Shown piece by piece: positions 11,367 to 25,900 of a stretch of DNA of 64,000 nt. The number at the start of each line of letters is the position of its first letter. Positions within the stretch are counted from its first letter, which is position 1. A model generated the notes under the pieces. The model was not told where the DNA came from. It ran no database searches and saw only the letters and a program-made list of their open reading frames with translations. The stretch covers positions 5,458,585-5,522,584 of the forward strand of contig NC_052399.1 of NCBI RefSeq assembly GCF_009389715.1. The letters are read 5' to 3'. The stretch comes from Phoenix dactylifera (Eukaryota; Streptophyta; Magnoliopsida; Arecales; Arecaceae). Both the position numbers and the translations under genes were made by a program.

Positions 11367-12951
11367 GGCCCTGTTTGGGGGAGCTTTTGGAGGGCCAAAA
11401 AGCACTTTCTGGCTCTCCAAAAGTACTTTTAGCTAAAAAATGGTGTTTAGTAAATTTTCTGAAAAGCTGTTTCAGCTTTTGCGGGAAGCTGAAAACAGCT
11501 TTTGGGGGAAAGCTCCAATGTGGAGCTTTCCGAAAATGCTGTTTTCAGCTTTTTCGGAAAGCTGTATTTTTGACCAAAATATCCCCATTTAAAAAAAAAA
11601 TTCCTTCCAAAAACCTCTCTCTCACGGTCTCTTCCTCTCCCACCCAACCCCATTCCCTCTCCCCCGCCGCCGCTCCCTCTCCCTCTGCCCCGCCGTCGCA
11701 CCCCCTCCCTCTCCCCCGCCCCCATGGTGGGGAGGTGCTGAAGAAGAGGAAGACAGGTGGTCTTCCCCTTCCCGCGGCCGCCGCCGGCGACGATGTCCCC
11801 GTCACGGAAAGGGACGGTGCCGAAGAAGAAGGAGGTCCCACGGCCCCCCTCCAGCATCTGCGAGGCCCCGCCGTCGCACCCCCTCCCTCTCCCCCTTCCT
11901 GCGGCCGACGGCGGTCACGACCCGCCCCCCTCCCGCATCCGCCACGGCCCGGCCCGGCGCTGTCGGCCTCGCGGGAGAGCACTTCCCAGGGGGCCAGCCG
12001 TGGCCGCCGCCGGCCGCGACCCGGCCCCCTCCCGCGGCCGCCGCCAGCCCCGGCCCGGCCCCCTCCCGCGGCCGCGGCGGCCTGGCCCCCTTCCGACGCT
12101 GCCGGCTGCGCAGGAGGAGAAGAAAGGAGAACGGGGGAGAGGAAGGAAGGAGAAGAAGAGAAGAAAAAAAAAGAAAAGAAAAGGAAAAAGAAGAAGAAAA
12201 AAAAGAAAAAAAAAGAGAAGAAAAAAAATTTAAAAAATAAAAAAAAAAAGAAAAGATAAATAAATAAATATTTATATAAATGAATGAATGAATAAATAAA
12301 TAAGATAATAAATAAATATATTTCAACATTATTAATTATTTACACTAATAATTATAATATTTTATACCTTTATTATTGTATTATACTATAAATATTATAT
12401 TATATTACATTACATTATAATACATTAATATGTTATTTTAAATAATTTAATATTATGTTATATTATGAAAAATCAATTTATACTAATAATTATAATATTT
12501 TATACCTTTATTATTGTATTATACTATAAATATAATATATATTACATTATATCATAATACATTAATATGTTATGTTAAATAATTTAATATTATGTTATAT
12601 TACCAAATATTAATTTACTCTAATAATTATATTACTATTATGCTATATTATAATAATATTATTTTATATTACAAAAATATTATACTATATCGTATATTTA
12701 TGTATTAATATATGTTATGTTTTATTATATTCTGTTATATAATACTATGCAATGTCCTTTATGGTAATTTTGTCATACAAAAGTACTTTTCCAGTTTGTT
12801 TATTAAACACAAAACAAAGTACCACAGCACTTTATGAATGTAGTTACCAAACAGCAAACAGCTTTTTATAACAGCTCTACTTCAGACAGCTCTACTTCCA
12901 ACAGCTCTACTTCCAACAGCTCTACTGCCAACAGCTCCCCCAAACAGGGCC
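11367..12951. mobile_element. Non-autonomous PIF/Harbinger-like (Tourist-type) element
   Basis: The left end GGCCCTGTTTGGGGGAGCT (11367-11385) is matched exactly by the reverse complement of the right end (12933-12951). TAA flanks both ends (11364-11366 and 12952-12954), the 3-bp target preferred by Harbinger elements. The interior has no transposase. It consists of an AGCTTTT-rich subterminal part, a very GC-rich core (about 11640-12120), a purine run and a long AT-rich part. The right subterminal region has four 15-bp units ACAGCTCTACTTCCA starting at 12871, 12886, 12901 and 12916. At 1585 bp it is long for a MITE. Termini starting GGCCCTGTTTGG are typical of Tourist-like elements in plants. 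Confidence 0.85.
12344..12619. repeat. Two tandem AT-rich 138-bp units inside the Harbinger-like element
   Basis: The segment beginning ACTAATAATTATAATATTTT at 12344 recurs at 12482 with few differences; a partial third start is seen near 12616. The repeats lie wholly inside the element and contain no gene. Confidence 0.75.
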
Positions 12952-12954
12952 TAA

Positions 12955-13944
12955 GGATAGAAGGAAGCCAGAAAAAAGAGAGATTTGAATAATGATAGGA
13001 AGAGGGAGAAAGTTAAATACGGAGCGGATTCAAGTATGATATCTTCACTTGAATAAACAAGGATGATTTGGATGGATATTGCTATTAAACACATGCTATA
13101 TATCATGGTTCTTGAAATATTGTATAATAAAAATGAAATAAGGTTGGATTAAGATATTAGACTAGAGACTGGACTTAATATTTATCTATATCACCCATCA
13201 AGATGCACAAGATATACAACTATAAATGTGCATTTCATGATCATAAAAATCTATTTACCACATATTTTCTATATTTCTAAAACAAATATCTTAGATATTT
13301 AAATCAATTGTAAGAGATTTTAAAATTGATTTAAAAAGCGGGACTCAAATCATGATTCTCTTGAAAAAAAAAAAAAATCCTTGTGGTTGGTCACTGGTTT
13401 CTATTGGCATTTGGCAATGAGATTTATTTTCATAACAAATATAAAAATTTAAAATTTATAAGCAAAGCTTTTCTTCCCCATATTAAATAATTTTTTAATA
13501 TTATTTTCATCAATAATTGTAATTGTCTATAATTTTTATCCAATGATGAAGTGCGCATTGCATATATCAAAAATTATAACTACTATCCTGTCTATGACTT
13601 TCCTACTAATCATGTTTTTACCTTTTTCTGTGATGCCCGTGGAAGGGCAGAAAAAATTTAATCTTTTCTCTAATGACCTCTTGGAGGGTAACGGGGGAAA
13701 AAAATACTCATTGGACCGCGAGTAGGAAAAATAGGACGGACAAAATGTGCCTCGGGAATGAACATTGGGAGGATTTGTATCCCATCATAACTATTTTTTA
13801 TATTTGCCCGCTGAGATGATCGGTATTGGGCTAGTCTGTCGCCTTGACACGCGGTTGGTGTGGAAGCCAGAAACTTGAATGGTTTCGAGGGAAGGCCAAC
13901 TTGAACTCAATTTGAAAAATGAATTGAGATCATCCTAACCTGAA
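12955..13944. other. AT-rich intergenic DNA
   Basis: No gene or element with clear ends was recognised. A 17-18 bp A-run at about 13945-13962 marks the left junction of the next LINE fragment. Confidence 0.4.
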
Positions 13945-13949
13945 GAAAA

Positions 13950-14460
13950 AAAAAAAAAAAAAGAAGCAATCTTGACTTCAACGGTGGCACGTGGGGCGGT
14001 GCAGGCTTTATCATACGAGGCCCGCACTCCAGGAAAGTGGCAGCAGACAACTGCCAGCTGTTTGACATATCGGTTCCGGAGGCAGAGCTCCGAGCTGCCT
14101 GGGTGGGCATGCGCCATACGAGGATGGTCCTGCAGGCTAGTTCGATCATCTTGGAGGGCGACTCGGCCACGGTCATCGGATGGATCCAGAGGGGGGCGAT
14201 GGCTGATGATACAGACCATCCCTTGATCCGTGACATAGGGATGATGATGGGAGATGGGAGAGCCTTTCTGGCTAAGCATGTATTTAGAGAAGCTAATGGG
14301 ATGGCCGACTGGGTGGCGGCCCATCACTCAGGGTACACTCTTTGGGCAGGGGAGAGAGAGCTACCACATGCTCTCCGTGAGTTGTTGTATTTTGACTTTC
14401 TTGGATGTATTCGTACATATATTGTATGAAATACTCGTTTTCAGCAAAAAAAGAAAATAA
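13950..14460 (+). mobile_element. 5'-truncated LINE copy (RNase H end only)
   Basis: An open frame ending at 14429 encodes the last part of an RNase H domain related to that of the LINE at 2430-9120: AELRAAWVGMRH, LEGDSATVIGWIQ, then FREANGMADWVAAHHSGYTL and a C-terminus FDFLGCIRTYIV. The stop is followed by GTTTTCAGC and an A-rich tail, matching the 3' end organisation of the full-length copy. Severe 5' truncation is the usual outcome of LINE insertion. The protein differs at many residues from the first copy, so this is an older or different subfamily member. Target duplications cannot be defined because both junctions are A-rich. Confidence 0.88.
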
Positions 14461-15390
14461 ATAAATAGTGCATCAGTTTTAGATCAATTTCAGGGTTTAA
14501 CTCAAAGATTGATATTTAAAGCTATAAATTTGGGCCTAGACCCAACCAGTCCATTGACACCCTCCTATACAAGCATACCTCTCTTGAGCATTAGTTCATG
14601 TCTAGCTGCACAACTTTTTGAACCACAAAATAAGAATAAAAATAGATTAGATAATATCCATCTAGATTCTTTTTTTATTTAAATCTATCTGAATATGAAT
14701 AAAAATTTAAATATCTAACTAATATCTCTATCCATGAATATAGATATACATAGACAACAATCCAATCCATATTCAAATATTTAATTTTATTCATAACTTT
14801 ATTAATTTAATGTATGGTCTACTTAGCAACATTTTTGATTCTGTGGTCATAAAGTCTAATATTCATATTTATATATATATATTTCTGATTTAAAACAAAT
14901 ATAGATACAAATTTTTGCATATATATATATATATATATTTGTCAAACAAAATAAATATGATTATGAATATACTAGTATTCTATTCATGTCAATACCAATT
15001 TCAACCCTGCACCAAAGTCATCTTTGCTCACGTTCTTCGGTATATGTAATGGGTGGTAACGTGTTGGACTGTCACATGACTTAAAATACAAAGTAGACAA
15101 AGGAAAGAATATCCAATTACATATTATAAAAGTAGATATAAAATATGGAAAGAAAGTTAATATGGAGTTGAAAATATAACAAATCCTAAACATCACACTT
15201 GCTTCATTTCTCTCTTCAATGTCATCATTTCTTCTTTCAATCATAAACTACATTTTTTTTTTCCTAATGGTCCAAATTATACTTTGATTAGCTCATAACT
15301 GACCGTATAGTTATCACTATCTTAGTTATATGGGTTTGGATTTTAAGGGTTTGTCCATGTCTTAACAATTCATTGAGTCCGGGACACACA
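14461..15390. other. AT-rich intergenic DNA
   Basis: No gene recognised. It holds short TA microsatellites near 14870-14937. Confidence 0.4.
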
Positions 15391-15398
15391 CTCAAACC

Positions 15399-15978
15399 TA
15401 GGGGTGGCAATCGGGTCGGGTCAGGCATAAACAGGTCGGGTCAAATACAGGTCGGGTCAGAAAACTATAAATCTGAATCCGACCTGTTTATTAAACGGGT
15501 CAGGAATTGCAAACATGAACCTGACCTGTTTATTAAACAGGTAACCCGACCCGACCCGTTTAACCTGTTTAATAAACAGGTAACCTGTTTACCCAACCCG
15601 ACCCGACCTGTTTAACCTGTTTGCCCAACCTGACCCGTTTAACCTATTTAGACCTGTTTAATCTGTCCAACCCAACCTATTTAACCTGCCCAACCCGACC
15701 TGTTTAGACCTGTTTAGACCCGTTTAATCTGTTTAGACCTGTTTAACCTGTTTAACCCGTTTAACATGTTTAGACCTGTTTAACCTGCCCAACAGTTAAA
15801 CGGGTTAAACAGTTTAAACGGGTTAGACATCTAAAATCCGTATCCGACCCAATTAATAAACAGGTTAAACGGGTCGACCTGTTTACGATCCGAACCTGTT
15901 TAGGCCAAACCCAAACCTGTTTATGGCGGATCGAACACGGGTCGGGTTGGCGGGTCGGGTCATATTTTGCCACCCCTA
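15399..15978. mobile_element. hAT-type MITE, copy 1
   Basis: The element starts TAGGGGTGGCAA and ends TTGCCACCCCTA, a perfect 12-bp inverted repeat. It is bounded by an exact 8-bp duplication CTCAAACC (15391-15398 and 15979-15986), which is the hAT hallmark. The interior is built almost entirely from variants of CCTGTTTA and its complement TAAACAGG, plus CGGGTCGGGT motifs near the ends. It encodes nothing credible. A second copy sits at 46341-46991. Confidence 0.93.
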
Positions 15979-15986
15979 CTCAAACC

Positions 15987-16929
15987 AATCCATTCATGCT
16001 TGGGTGGGTCTTGAACTCCTGGTCAACCGAAAGCCAATCGGATTGCATCGTACAAAGGAGACGTTCCGTACTTTATTCCCAGGAAAATGGCACCGAGCTT
16101 CCCTTCCGAAGGCCGGGACGACAAATGGCAACGCATCCGCGCGAGGTCAGAATATACTTCATAGATATCATCGCATCGCAAATGGCCATCCAGATGAAAC
16201 CCACGCCATTTCGAGGAACCATTGAATACTATTCGCTTCTGTCAGGTCTCCTCGTGGCGAGTCTATCCATTCTCCCCTCTTCCCGCAAGAGGACAGTAGA
16301 AAAGGCTGCATTTGAGGCTTTCCGCTAGATCCCGTTCTTTAAGGCCTTGGCGATCAAATTGACGTCCTTCTCTCCGAACTTTTTTAGAAACTCCTCTATC
16401 TCTCTCGGCCCCCCTCCAAAACAGCGGAATTATCAAAGCTTGTTCCCTCTCGCTTATGAGAATAATATATATAAAGAAAACTTCTGGGGAGAACCAACGG
16501 ATCAAAAGAAGGTGAGCGGAACCCCAAGAAAACTAAAGAAAATTTCCTTCTTTTTCGTTGCTTATATTCCTTGCTAGATTGATCGATGAATTCTCAAATA
16601 CCGGCGCGTTTCATCGATTTTTTTTGCGTTATTTCTTTCTTTCATCTCAAAGATCGCATGGTTTTTCCTTTCTGTTTTTTTCATTTTTCTTTTTCGTTTC
16701 CGTCATCTCGTTGCGATGTCAAAAATTTCGATGGCTCGTGTTTGACTTTTCATTGAGGCTAAGTCGTCAAAAGGTCATCTTTTTGAAGTCAAACGGTTTC
16801 TTTCTTTTGTTTTTGTTTCTTTTTTCTTTTAAGATTTGAATTGGCTCCCTCGCCAAGAAGTAAGGATTTTGATTTCGTTTAGTAGATTTCATTAAATATA
16901 TATGGAATCCAGGAGATCGAGGGGAAAAG
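15987..16929 (+). promoter_or_regulatory. Upstream region and probable 5' UTR of the glucose transporter gene
   Basis: No coding exon recognised. A TATA-like TATATATAAAG lies at about 16466-16476, some 455 bp before the ATG. It is followed by a pyrimidine-rich stretch (16540-16830) of the kind seen in plant 5' leaders. The transcription start cannot be fixed from the sequence. Confidence 0.35.
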
Positions 16930-19900
16930 ATGATGCAAGCTGCTGCGATCGCGGGCAAAGGAAGCATTCTTGGTGCCTCTGAGCTTCAGAGTCATCACAG
17001 GAGAGGCTCGGCCGGTCTCGGCGCGTTCCAAGGGAGGAGTTCGGGACCGAATGATGTGCGGATGCCGAAGGGTGGATTCTGTTGCGGAAGTTCGCCTTTC
17101 GGTTCTTCGCTGAATCTGGGAGTGGACATGGCGCGGGTGAGGTCAGGGGTGGAAGGGGTCTTCAGGTCCGGAGAGAAACCTCGATGGGTCAGGGTCCAAG
17201 CTTCTTCTGGTTCGTTTGCTTCCCATGACTTCGGTCTTCTGTTAATTCTTGGATGCTGCATGCATTTATTGTTCTCTTGGGTTGGGTTTCTTGATTCGTC
17301 TATAAAACTTTGGGAGCCGTTCGATATTATGGTCACAGAAAATCTTTTTTATTTCTTATCAGTTTTTAATTCTCATTCCATGCATTTATAATTATCGATT
17401 TGTCTTCCACACTTTGATGGACTATTTGACGATTCCAGTAGTCTGGTATTCTTTCTAAGTTCTTATGCATTCACTTGAATTAGATTTTTCTTCTGGTTGT
17501 AAGTAATTTAACTTGCGATGTTGATCATGAGAAACCCTTCAAGTTCAGGGATCGCTTCCAGTTGAATTTATCTATTCATAACATGATGCACATCCCCCTT
17601 TTGGGTTATTTAAAGATTTTTGTATGGAAGATCTTGGCATGGATTATGTCAAAGGATGGTGGTTGTTAATTTCAAACACTAGGTAAAAATGTCAAGTAAT
17701 ACTTACTGCAAAATCAAGCTTTGTAGGGCACATAAATTCATCCTCTCCATGCCATTTCTTTATTATTAGTTCTGGAACATACAATTCATAAGAAAGGATC
17801 TTTTCATATGGCCTTATATAAAACTTCATCAACTTTCCAACCGATAATGGACTGATGGGAATACGTATTTTGTCGACAACCAAGAATGATCGGGACAAGG
17901 TTGGGTAGTATGCTGATACCTATAATGTTAAATTATCCACCTTCTAGATTAACTCAACGGCTAGATTGATGAGTAGTAGTCAAGGAAAGAACCCAATGCT
18001 TTCTAGTCATAGGTTAAACACCTAAATGTTAATCACTCAAGGGGAGGATTGATGTGATGAGAAACAACAGCCAACTACATGTTTCGCAGTTTCAGTTGAG
18101 GATCTAGAAGGACCATTTGGTGAAATGGTTAGTTTTTCATCACTTCCTGGTTTTGAACACCAAGGTCCCTTTGACATTGTTACTTTTTCCTCCTTATGCA
18201 TGCCGATGGATGAAAATATGATGCCATAGACCCAACTGCATTTTCAATGACAAAGGGTGTATTAACCCATGTTAATTTCCTGTGTAAACTCCAATTGATG
18301 ACACTAGCATAACCAAGCAGTCATGAGCGAGTATGTTGCTTATCTATGCAACCTCTTCCGTTGCTATGAGCTATGCCATGATCACTATCCCTGCCACCAG
18401 GCTTATCCTTTAGTTGTCTAGAAAACTTTCTTCATGTCTCAGTGGTATAGATAATTGTGTTGAACATAATAGGTCCATCTTGCTGGGCACTTAAACTGTT
18501 TTCATATATTGAAGCCTGGACGAATTATTCAATCATTTGCTGAGAGTGGAAGTTCTCGCATTACAAGAACTTCTAAATATTTAGCCAGCCTTGTTATAAT
18601 ATTGAATATTTGTTTTCACTGTCATACTGTTACTTCTGTTCTACATATTCTGTTTCTTAGTGACATACTACCTTTGGCTTCATTTTAGGTGATCTGGAGG
18701 ATGCTCCTTCTGAAAAACTACAAGCAAAATCTTCTGGGACTGTCTTGCCATATGTTGGTGTTGCTTGCTTGGGCGCCATTTTGTTTGGATATCATCTTGG
18801 GTATGTGCTCTAGAGTAATGTTATATATCTACATTTACTGCTATTGGGTACTATAGGGTATTCAGGAAGCATTCCATAGTCAATATTATCATTCAACATT
18901 TTGAAGCTGCAGTTGCAGTGATAACACTTACATATGGGATGTGTTTATGGCCCTTCAATTCTTTGTCAGTATAAAGCTATGGCAGAATTTGAACCGGAAT
19001 GACAGGATCTTATTTGTTGAATGATATTATATATTGCAGAGTGGTGAATGGAGCACTTGAATATCTTTCAAGGGATCTTGGAATTACTGAAAATGCTGTA
19101 CTACAAGGTATATGCATCAATGATTCTTGTTAGTTATTTTTATTTCAAGAAGATCTCTTGAAATCCTCTGCCATGATTCTAGTTTATATGGAAGCTATTT
19201 TCAAAAATATTAGAAATAAAAGCTTGTCTATTCTCTTTGACTTGTATTCAAAAGGTGCTGGCTGCTGACAGACTGGAGTTGCTTGTGCATTTTAAGATGC
19301 CATTTTATTATGCAACTCCATTGCATACTTGTTTGTGCATCAATAGAACTCTACAAGGGCAAGGATTTTAAGCTTTGGTTGCATTCACAGAAGCTGTGTT
19401 TCACATATTTTTTTCCTTCTCTCCAGGATGGGTTGTTAGCTCATTACTTGCAGGTGCTACAGTTGGTTCTTTTGCTGGAGGAGCATTGGCTGACAAATTT
19501 GGTAGAACACGAACTTTCCAACTGGATGCAATTCCACTTGTAATTGGTGCATTTCTCAGGTGCGTCCCATTATTGTTCACATTAGGCTGCAAATATCCAG
19601 TTTAGCTTATGCAGATAAATATGTTTAAGCTGATGAAAAATGGTTGCAGTGCTACATCCCAGAGTGTACGGGCGATGCTAATTGGCCGGTTACTTGCTGG
19701 AATTGGAATTGGAATCTCTTCTGCCATTGTGCCACTATACATATCTGAGGTCACTGATTTTGGAAGTTAATATTGATCACTGTAATACTCTATCAATAAC
19801 AGTTGAATGTTCTCTGTAGCTGAAATATCTGCCAATATTCAGATATCACCAACTGAAATTCGTGGAGCACTTGGATCTGTTAATCAACTTTTCATTTGCA

Positions 19901-22900
19901 TCGGAATTCTCGCTGCTTTGGTTGCTGGATTGCCTTTGGCAGGAAATCCTTTATGGTGTGTTCTCCTTTCCTGGTTCTATTATAATATCAAAAATAGCAG
20001 GTACCGAATTTCATTTGATATTTTATTAGCATGTAAAATAAAGAGATTCTTGTCAGTCAAGGAGAATTTTGGTTGTACCTGCATTTACTAAATAAAGATT
20101 CTAACTCCTGTGTAATTTCTAGATGTTGTTTTTTATGCATGCCAAGTTGATTGTAAAAAAAAAAAAAAATTGCTCAAGAAGAAAGTTATGTGGTGAGAAT
20201 ATTCATTTTTCAAATGTTTTGAAATGAAGAGAATTTTCTCGAACAGAAAAGTTAGATGAAATAAAAGGCTAAAACTTTTTGAAAGAGGCTTAAAAATTTT
20301 CTTCTCTTTTAATTAATTATTCTGGGCGAAAATAGGAAAAAGTGAAATGCGTCAGGCTACATCCTTTGTATTTTATGCCACTCTTTTTATGCAATTTTCT
20401 TAGTACAACCAGATAAGAGATACTTCTCATTTTATTGTCTTGTTTTCTCTTCCAGCAGTGAATTAGTTGTCTTCTCCTGCAGTTTCCTACAACCCGATGC
20501 TTAAGAATCATTATATGTTGGCAGCACTTTTTCTTTTTGACATAACCTATGATTTTGCCTGAAGTCAATGCTGTGCAATAGTCTTTTCATTTTAGTATTA
20601 TACTGCTAGAATATTATTGGTCAATTTACTTTCCAACTTATTCTACCAGGATGCTTCTCAATGTATATGTTTATGGAGGTGCAAAATATGAATTAGTTAA
20701 TTACTTAAAGTCTTTATCCCAAAAAATCATCCAGAAGCAATGCCATCATTGTTAGCATAGGCCATTCATTTGCTTTTTGAAATCTGTGGTTGATGGAAGC
20801 TCTGGTACTAAGATATTGGGTATGACAGATTGACGGTTTTATATTGTTGTATTCTTGGTCTATTAAGATGCCTCAGCTGAAGATGTCACTACACTTTCAG
20901 TTGTGACGTACTATAATCATAAATGCCATGTGATACAGGAGCATCTTTGCTGTGTTTCTATCCATAAAACATGAGTTTAGATCCTGGAAAGGTTTATTTG
21001 GATTCTTAAATCATCCAAGCAGTTTAGAACCCTAGTGAATACTACCATAAGAGAATTCTAGCATAAAGCACCTGCTTAAATTAAAGATTCAAACCAGATA
21101 TCTTTGTACTTCTCAGTAAACAGTTGTTACTTGATGCTTTACTTAATAACTATACCTTCCTTGAGCTTCAGCCTCTTTTAGATATGTTCTCTTATTCTGG
21201 GGATCTTGGTTCTCTGTTTAAAGGACATATCTTTTCACAATTCATGGGTAGATTTCTATAAGTGATAATTATGCTATGAGTAAAAGCAGTGTTGTTATGC
21301 ATATTTGGTTATTCGGTTCAAACCTCCTATATAACCATTATGTTTGGGAACTTTTGGAATGGTGTCCATAATTATATGAAACTATGAAAAAGCTCTATCT
21401 TATTCTTAAATATATCTTGTATATATCGTATAACATTCATATCCTTCATCCAGGTGGAGGACAATGTTCGGTATTGCAATTGTTCCCTCTGTCCTATTGG
21501 CATTGGGGATGTCTATGTCTCCAGAAAGTCCTCGCTGGCTCTTTCAGGTTTTTGTTCACCAAACTACTTAGTCTCTTTTGCATACTTTAGATTTATTGTT
21601 TCACATCTTTCTGTCATGGTGCTGAACTTATGTTTTTGATTTCTTTCAATATAGCAAGGAAAACTATCTCAAGCAGAGACAGCTATAAGGAAACTCTTTG
21701 GAAAGGAGAAGGTTGCCGAGGTTATGCATGATCTAAAAGCTGGTGGCCAAGGTTCCACAGAATCTGATGCCAGTTGGTTTGATCTCTTCAACAAACGCTA
21801 CAGGACAGGTAGTGGCTGTTCGTAATACTATAGGACTGTTATTATATTCTTCACACTATCAAGTGCTTTCATCATTTTGTTCTTTACAGAAAATAGGCTG
21901 TTTTTCCTGATGAACCTAACATTCTTTTCATGTTTTGAATGTTTGTAATGCTATAGGATTGGTAATATATTCTTCACACTATCAAGTGCTTTCATCATTT
22001 TGTTCTTTACAAGAAATAGGCTGTTTTAACTGATGAATGTAACATTCTTTTCATGTTTTGAATATCTTGATTGAGGTAGGTTCCATAATTAAATGACCGA
22101 AGCAGTAAGATTTATATATGTCAAGGAGCTTGGATTCGATATTTGATGCCATACCAATTTCCATATAAGCCATTGCTGCAAATAACCATGCATAAATTTT
22201 TGTACCTACGTATGCAAGAAATATGATGAATATTTGAGGGCATCGTAAACACAATGCTCTTTAGTGCTATAAGTATTCTTAATATAGAACAATTTTAGAA
22301 ATTCACTTACCTGAACTCAAAAAAGGGAGTTCTCATCAAGAAACACAGTACAATTAGAGATATGAGAATTTATTTGCACACATGGCCTTTACTACTACTG
22401 CAGGCCATTAACAACCAATGTACAGACTTTTAGAGCTATCTAATTTCATGATGACAATTGACAGTGAAAATTAAATGAGAAAAAGTTTAACTAATGTTGC
22501 TTATCTTCTATATTAGGATGTTCCTCTGAGTTAAGCTTGGCCTCAAGCTTATCTAGAACATAATGTTATACATTCGAAGCTCTGAACTTCCAAAGATGTA
22601 ATTATTGTCATTGCAAATCCTGCTAATTACAGAAAACAAAACCTTCTGCGATCAAACAAAATGTTGTGTTTAGGGTTTTGCAACAGTACTAAGATTGCAC
22701 AGAATAGATTTAGGCAAATTTATACTAACCATCCATCTTAAAATTAGTGGTCAGGATTGCCTCATGATTAACCGGTAAGATTTGGTTCGGGGATGAAGTG
22801 CATGGTGCAAGTACACGCGATTATGCTAAAGTTTGAGGATGTTGGTTTTGAGATCAGGTTTGGTTTTTCCCCTATATACAACTTGAGATGCATGGGGCGA

Positions 22901-25900
22901 GAGGAAGGGGGCTTGGCTGCACAGACACCTTCCAAGCAAGCGCAGAGACAGAGAGAGAGGATGTAAGGAATGAAGCGATGGTTCCCTAGATAGCACATGA
23001 ATGAGGGGGTGATGGCAGCGGAGGGGCAGGTTGCTGGAAGCATGACAATGGAGGGGTGAGGAGATATGAGGAGGTGGCCACAGCATGGAGGAGGGGTAGT
23101 TCACTGGAATTGCACTGAGGCGGCGATGGGAAACCAGTGGAAGCAGACACTGCTGTCAGCCTGTTCCTCACCGAGTTTTTCTCTTTACCCTTCACAAAGG
23201 AACATATAGGACTGATTAATTTTTCAATAGAACATTACCAAAGTAAAATATTTGTGTTCATCATGCATATCTGCTATGAATTATTGACATTATTGCAATC
23301 CGTATGATTTGGAGATGAATTCAATGCTTGAACTTCTACAAACATTTAACTTCAACCAAACAATCCTAGTGTCAAACCTTGCATTGGACCTTATGGAGAG
23401 AATGTCATTGGTAAGGGTAGAGGGGCACTAGATTCAAAAGAGTTGTATAGATTTCCTGCAGGATAAATGAGTCAAAACTATTGATACTGTCTCCTAAGCA
23501 CAAAAATGAACTGTAATATATAACATATGATTTATGGAAGAAGGTTACTTCACACTCATCCAAATTGAGGAATCTCTGGATTTGAAACTTGAAAGTGGTG
23601 TCGTCCTGAGTATCGGACCTGGGTAATTCTGCTAGCTGCGTGTACTTCCCTTTCCCTCGATGAAAGATTTATTGGAGAGGGGTGAGAAGAAGAAGAAAAC
23701 ATTAAGATTAGACATGGGTTTCATGGGCTTTTAGAGGAGTTGATCAAGAGAAATTATTATCATTTTGCGAACAACTGCAGCATGACAGTGGTCTATGCAC
23801 CACTTCACGATTATCTTGATGCACTTTGTCACACCATCAGGTTTGGCATGAATCTCCTCTGCTTCTTTTTTCTTGGGTCATTCATACTTAGTAAAAAAAT
23901 CGAGGGCATTGTTATAACAAAAAATTGAATAATAGCCGTTCAACATCTTAAAATATGTTAAAAAAATGGCTTAGTACTGTATTTTGTTATAAAATTATGT
24001 AGTAATCATTGAACAATCTATATGTGTTTTTACAATTGTAACTATGTTATATAATGGTGATAGTGACCATTATTTGATATCATCCCTGTTTTAACAATCA
24101 ATATTAGTTTGTTACATTAATATGATTAAAAATATATATATCATATTATTATTTAATTATGTAATAATATTATATATCATTTTGTGATGCTGTTATTTCA
24201 TGGTAATAGAGCATTATATGATATCATGAGAATTTGTTATAAAATTAAGGTTTTTAATATTTTGGCTTACTAATTGTCTATTGTCTTCTATATCTGCCAT
24301 TTTATGCTAATACCAAGGTTTGTTGAACGATATCGAACTAGCCTTTTGGGGTGCACCGAATCGGATCGATTGGGAACCGGCACTGGTTCGGTTAAATAAA
24401 TCCTCCTCACACTATTAAACCCATGCTTGTGACTCGATCCCCCTCCCCTCCTTTGCTACTCGGGATATTCGAGAGTGCCCCGGCCACCCTGCTTGCGAAC
24501 ACCACCCCACCCCCTGGCCACTCAGATGGTCGCCCCCCCCCCCCCCCCCCCCCCCCTCTCTAGCTTTCTCTATGCCTGTATGCTCTGGAAGATTGGAACG
24601 GTACAATATGGACCCACACCTTGGCAAACTGGTTGTTGGCTGGTAACTTTGCCAATACTGGTTCGGTGAACCTTGTTTAATACCAACTAGATACAAATAG
24701 TTTAGCATTTATTACATGCTTGTAAAACGTGATGAGTTCTAGGCTTCAATGATGATGAATATGTATTAGAGAGAAATAATTAATTAAAGTGATTAGGCTT
24801 GAGTATTCTCTCCTTTGAAAAACAAGGTAATAAGAGAAAGAAAGAGGAAGCACAAGCAAGAAGCTGTTGGAGCTGTGAATCTAACAAAGAAAATATTTAT
24901 TGGACATTCACAGATTAAAAACACCAAAACAATAAGTGGTATTTCATCGTTCTCTAAGGAATACAAAGGAATACAAAGCCTTGTAATGATCATATGCTTG
25001 TTGAACTTGTTTTGACTCAAAAAAGGAATACAAAGCCTTACAATGAGTGACCAACCTAAATATTTTTGGATCCTTTGCAATTACCCCAAGATACATTTAT
25101 TTATTTGTTTATGTATGAGAAACACTATTGCCACCATTCATATTTGTACCTGAGACCGCTTACTTGGAGAGAGGGGTACTAACTGGCCAAGCTAATAGCT
25201 GTTAGCATATATAATACGCAATGTATTAGATCCCAGCGGAACAGGGCTCATCTTGGCTGCCCCGTTCCATTCCTATGAGAAGATGGAATCAGGGCAATGG
25301 CGGGACTCCGAAACTCATCCACCTAGGAAAAGAAGAAGAAAGAGGAAAGAAAGAATGCAAGGAAAGAAGAAGAAGAGGTAAAAAGAAAGGAAGGAAAGAA
25401 AGGAAGGAAGGGAGAAGAAAAAAAGGCAAGGAAGGAAAGAAGGAAGAAGGGGAAGAGATTCACATTTTGAATCTCACATTTTGAAAGAAAGGAAGATTCT
25501 TACTCTTGACTTATGTTTCACATTTTTCATTTCAAACCATTAACAAGATATTAATTCAGCTGGTTCTCCATCACCCACTTGCTCACGGATCCTATGCTGA
25601 AGCTTCTATTATGTGCTAATTTCGAACTTATGCATTCTGAAGTTTCCCGTACGCCACTAACTCTAGTACTCTACTATCGTCATAACATGTGCATCCACCT
25701 CCTCCTTTGCCAACACCAGGACATACACATAACATTAGCTTAGTATAATGTTGAAGCTCTCTCTTCAAGTCTTGGTAACACTTTCTGACTGTACATACAT
25801 TATAATGCTGCATTTTTGTGTCATTTATGCTGTCTGTATGTCTGCACATTCAGGTGCTCACTTGTATTAAGCTGAAATATCCCATATACAACACATGTTT

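Noticed and set aside
11375..12259. 294-codon open frame rich in Pro, then Lys
   Set aside because: Low-complexity translation of the Harbinger-like element's GC-rich and A-rich parts.
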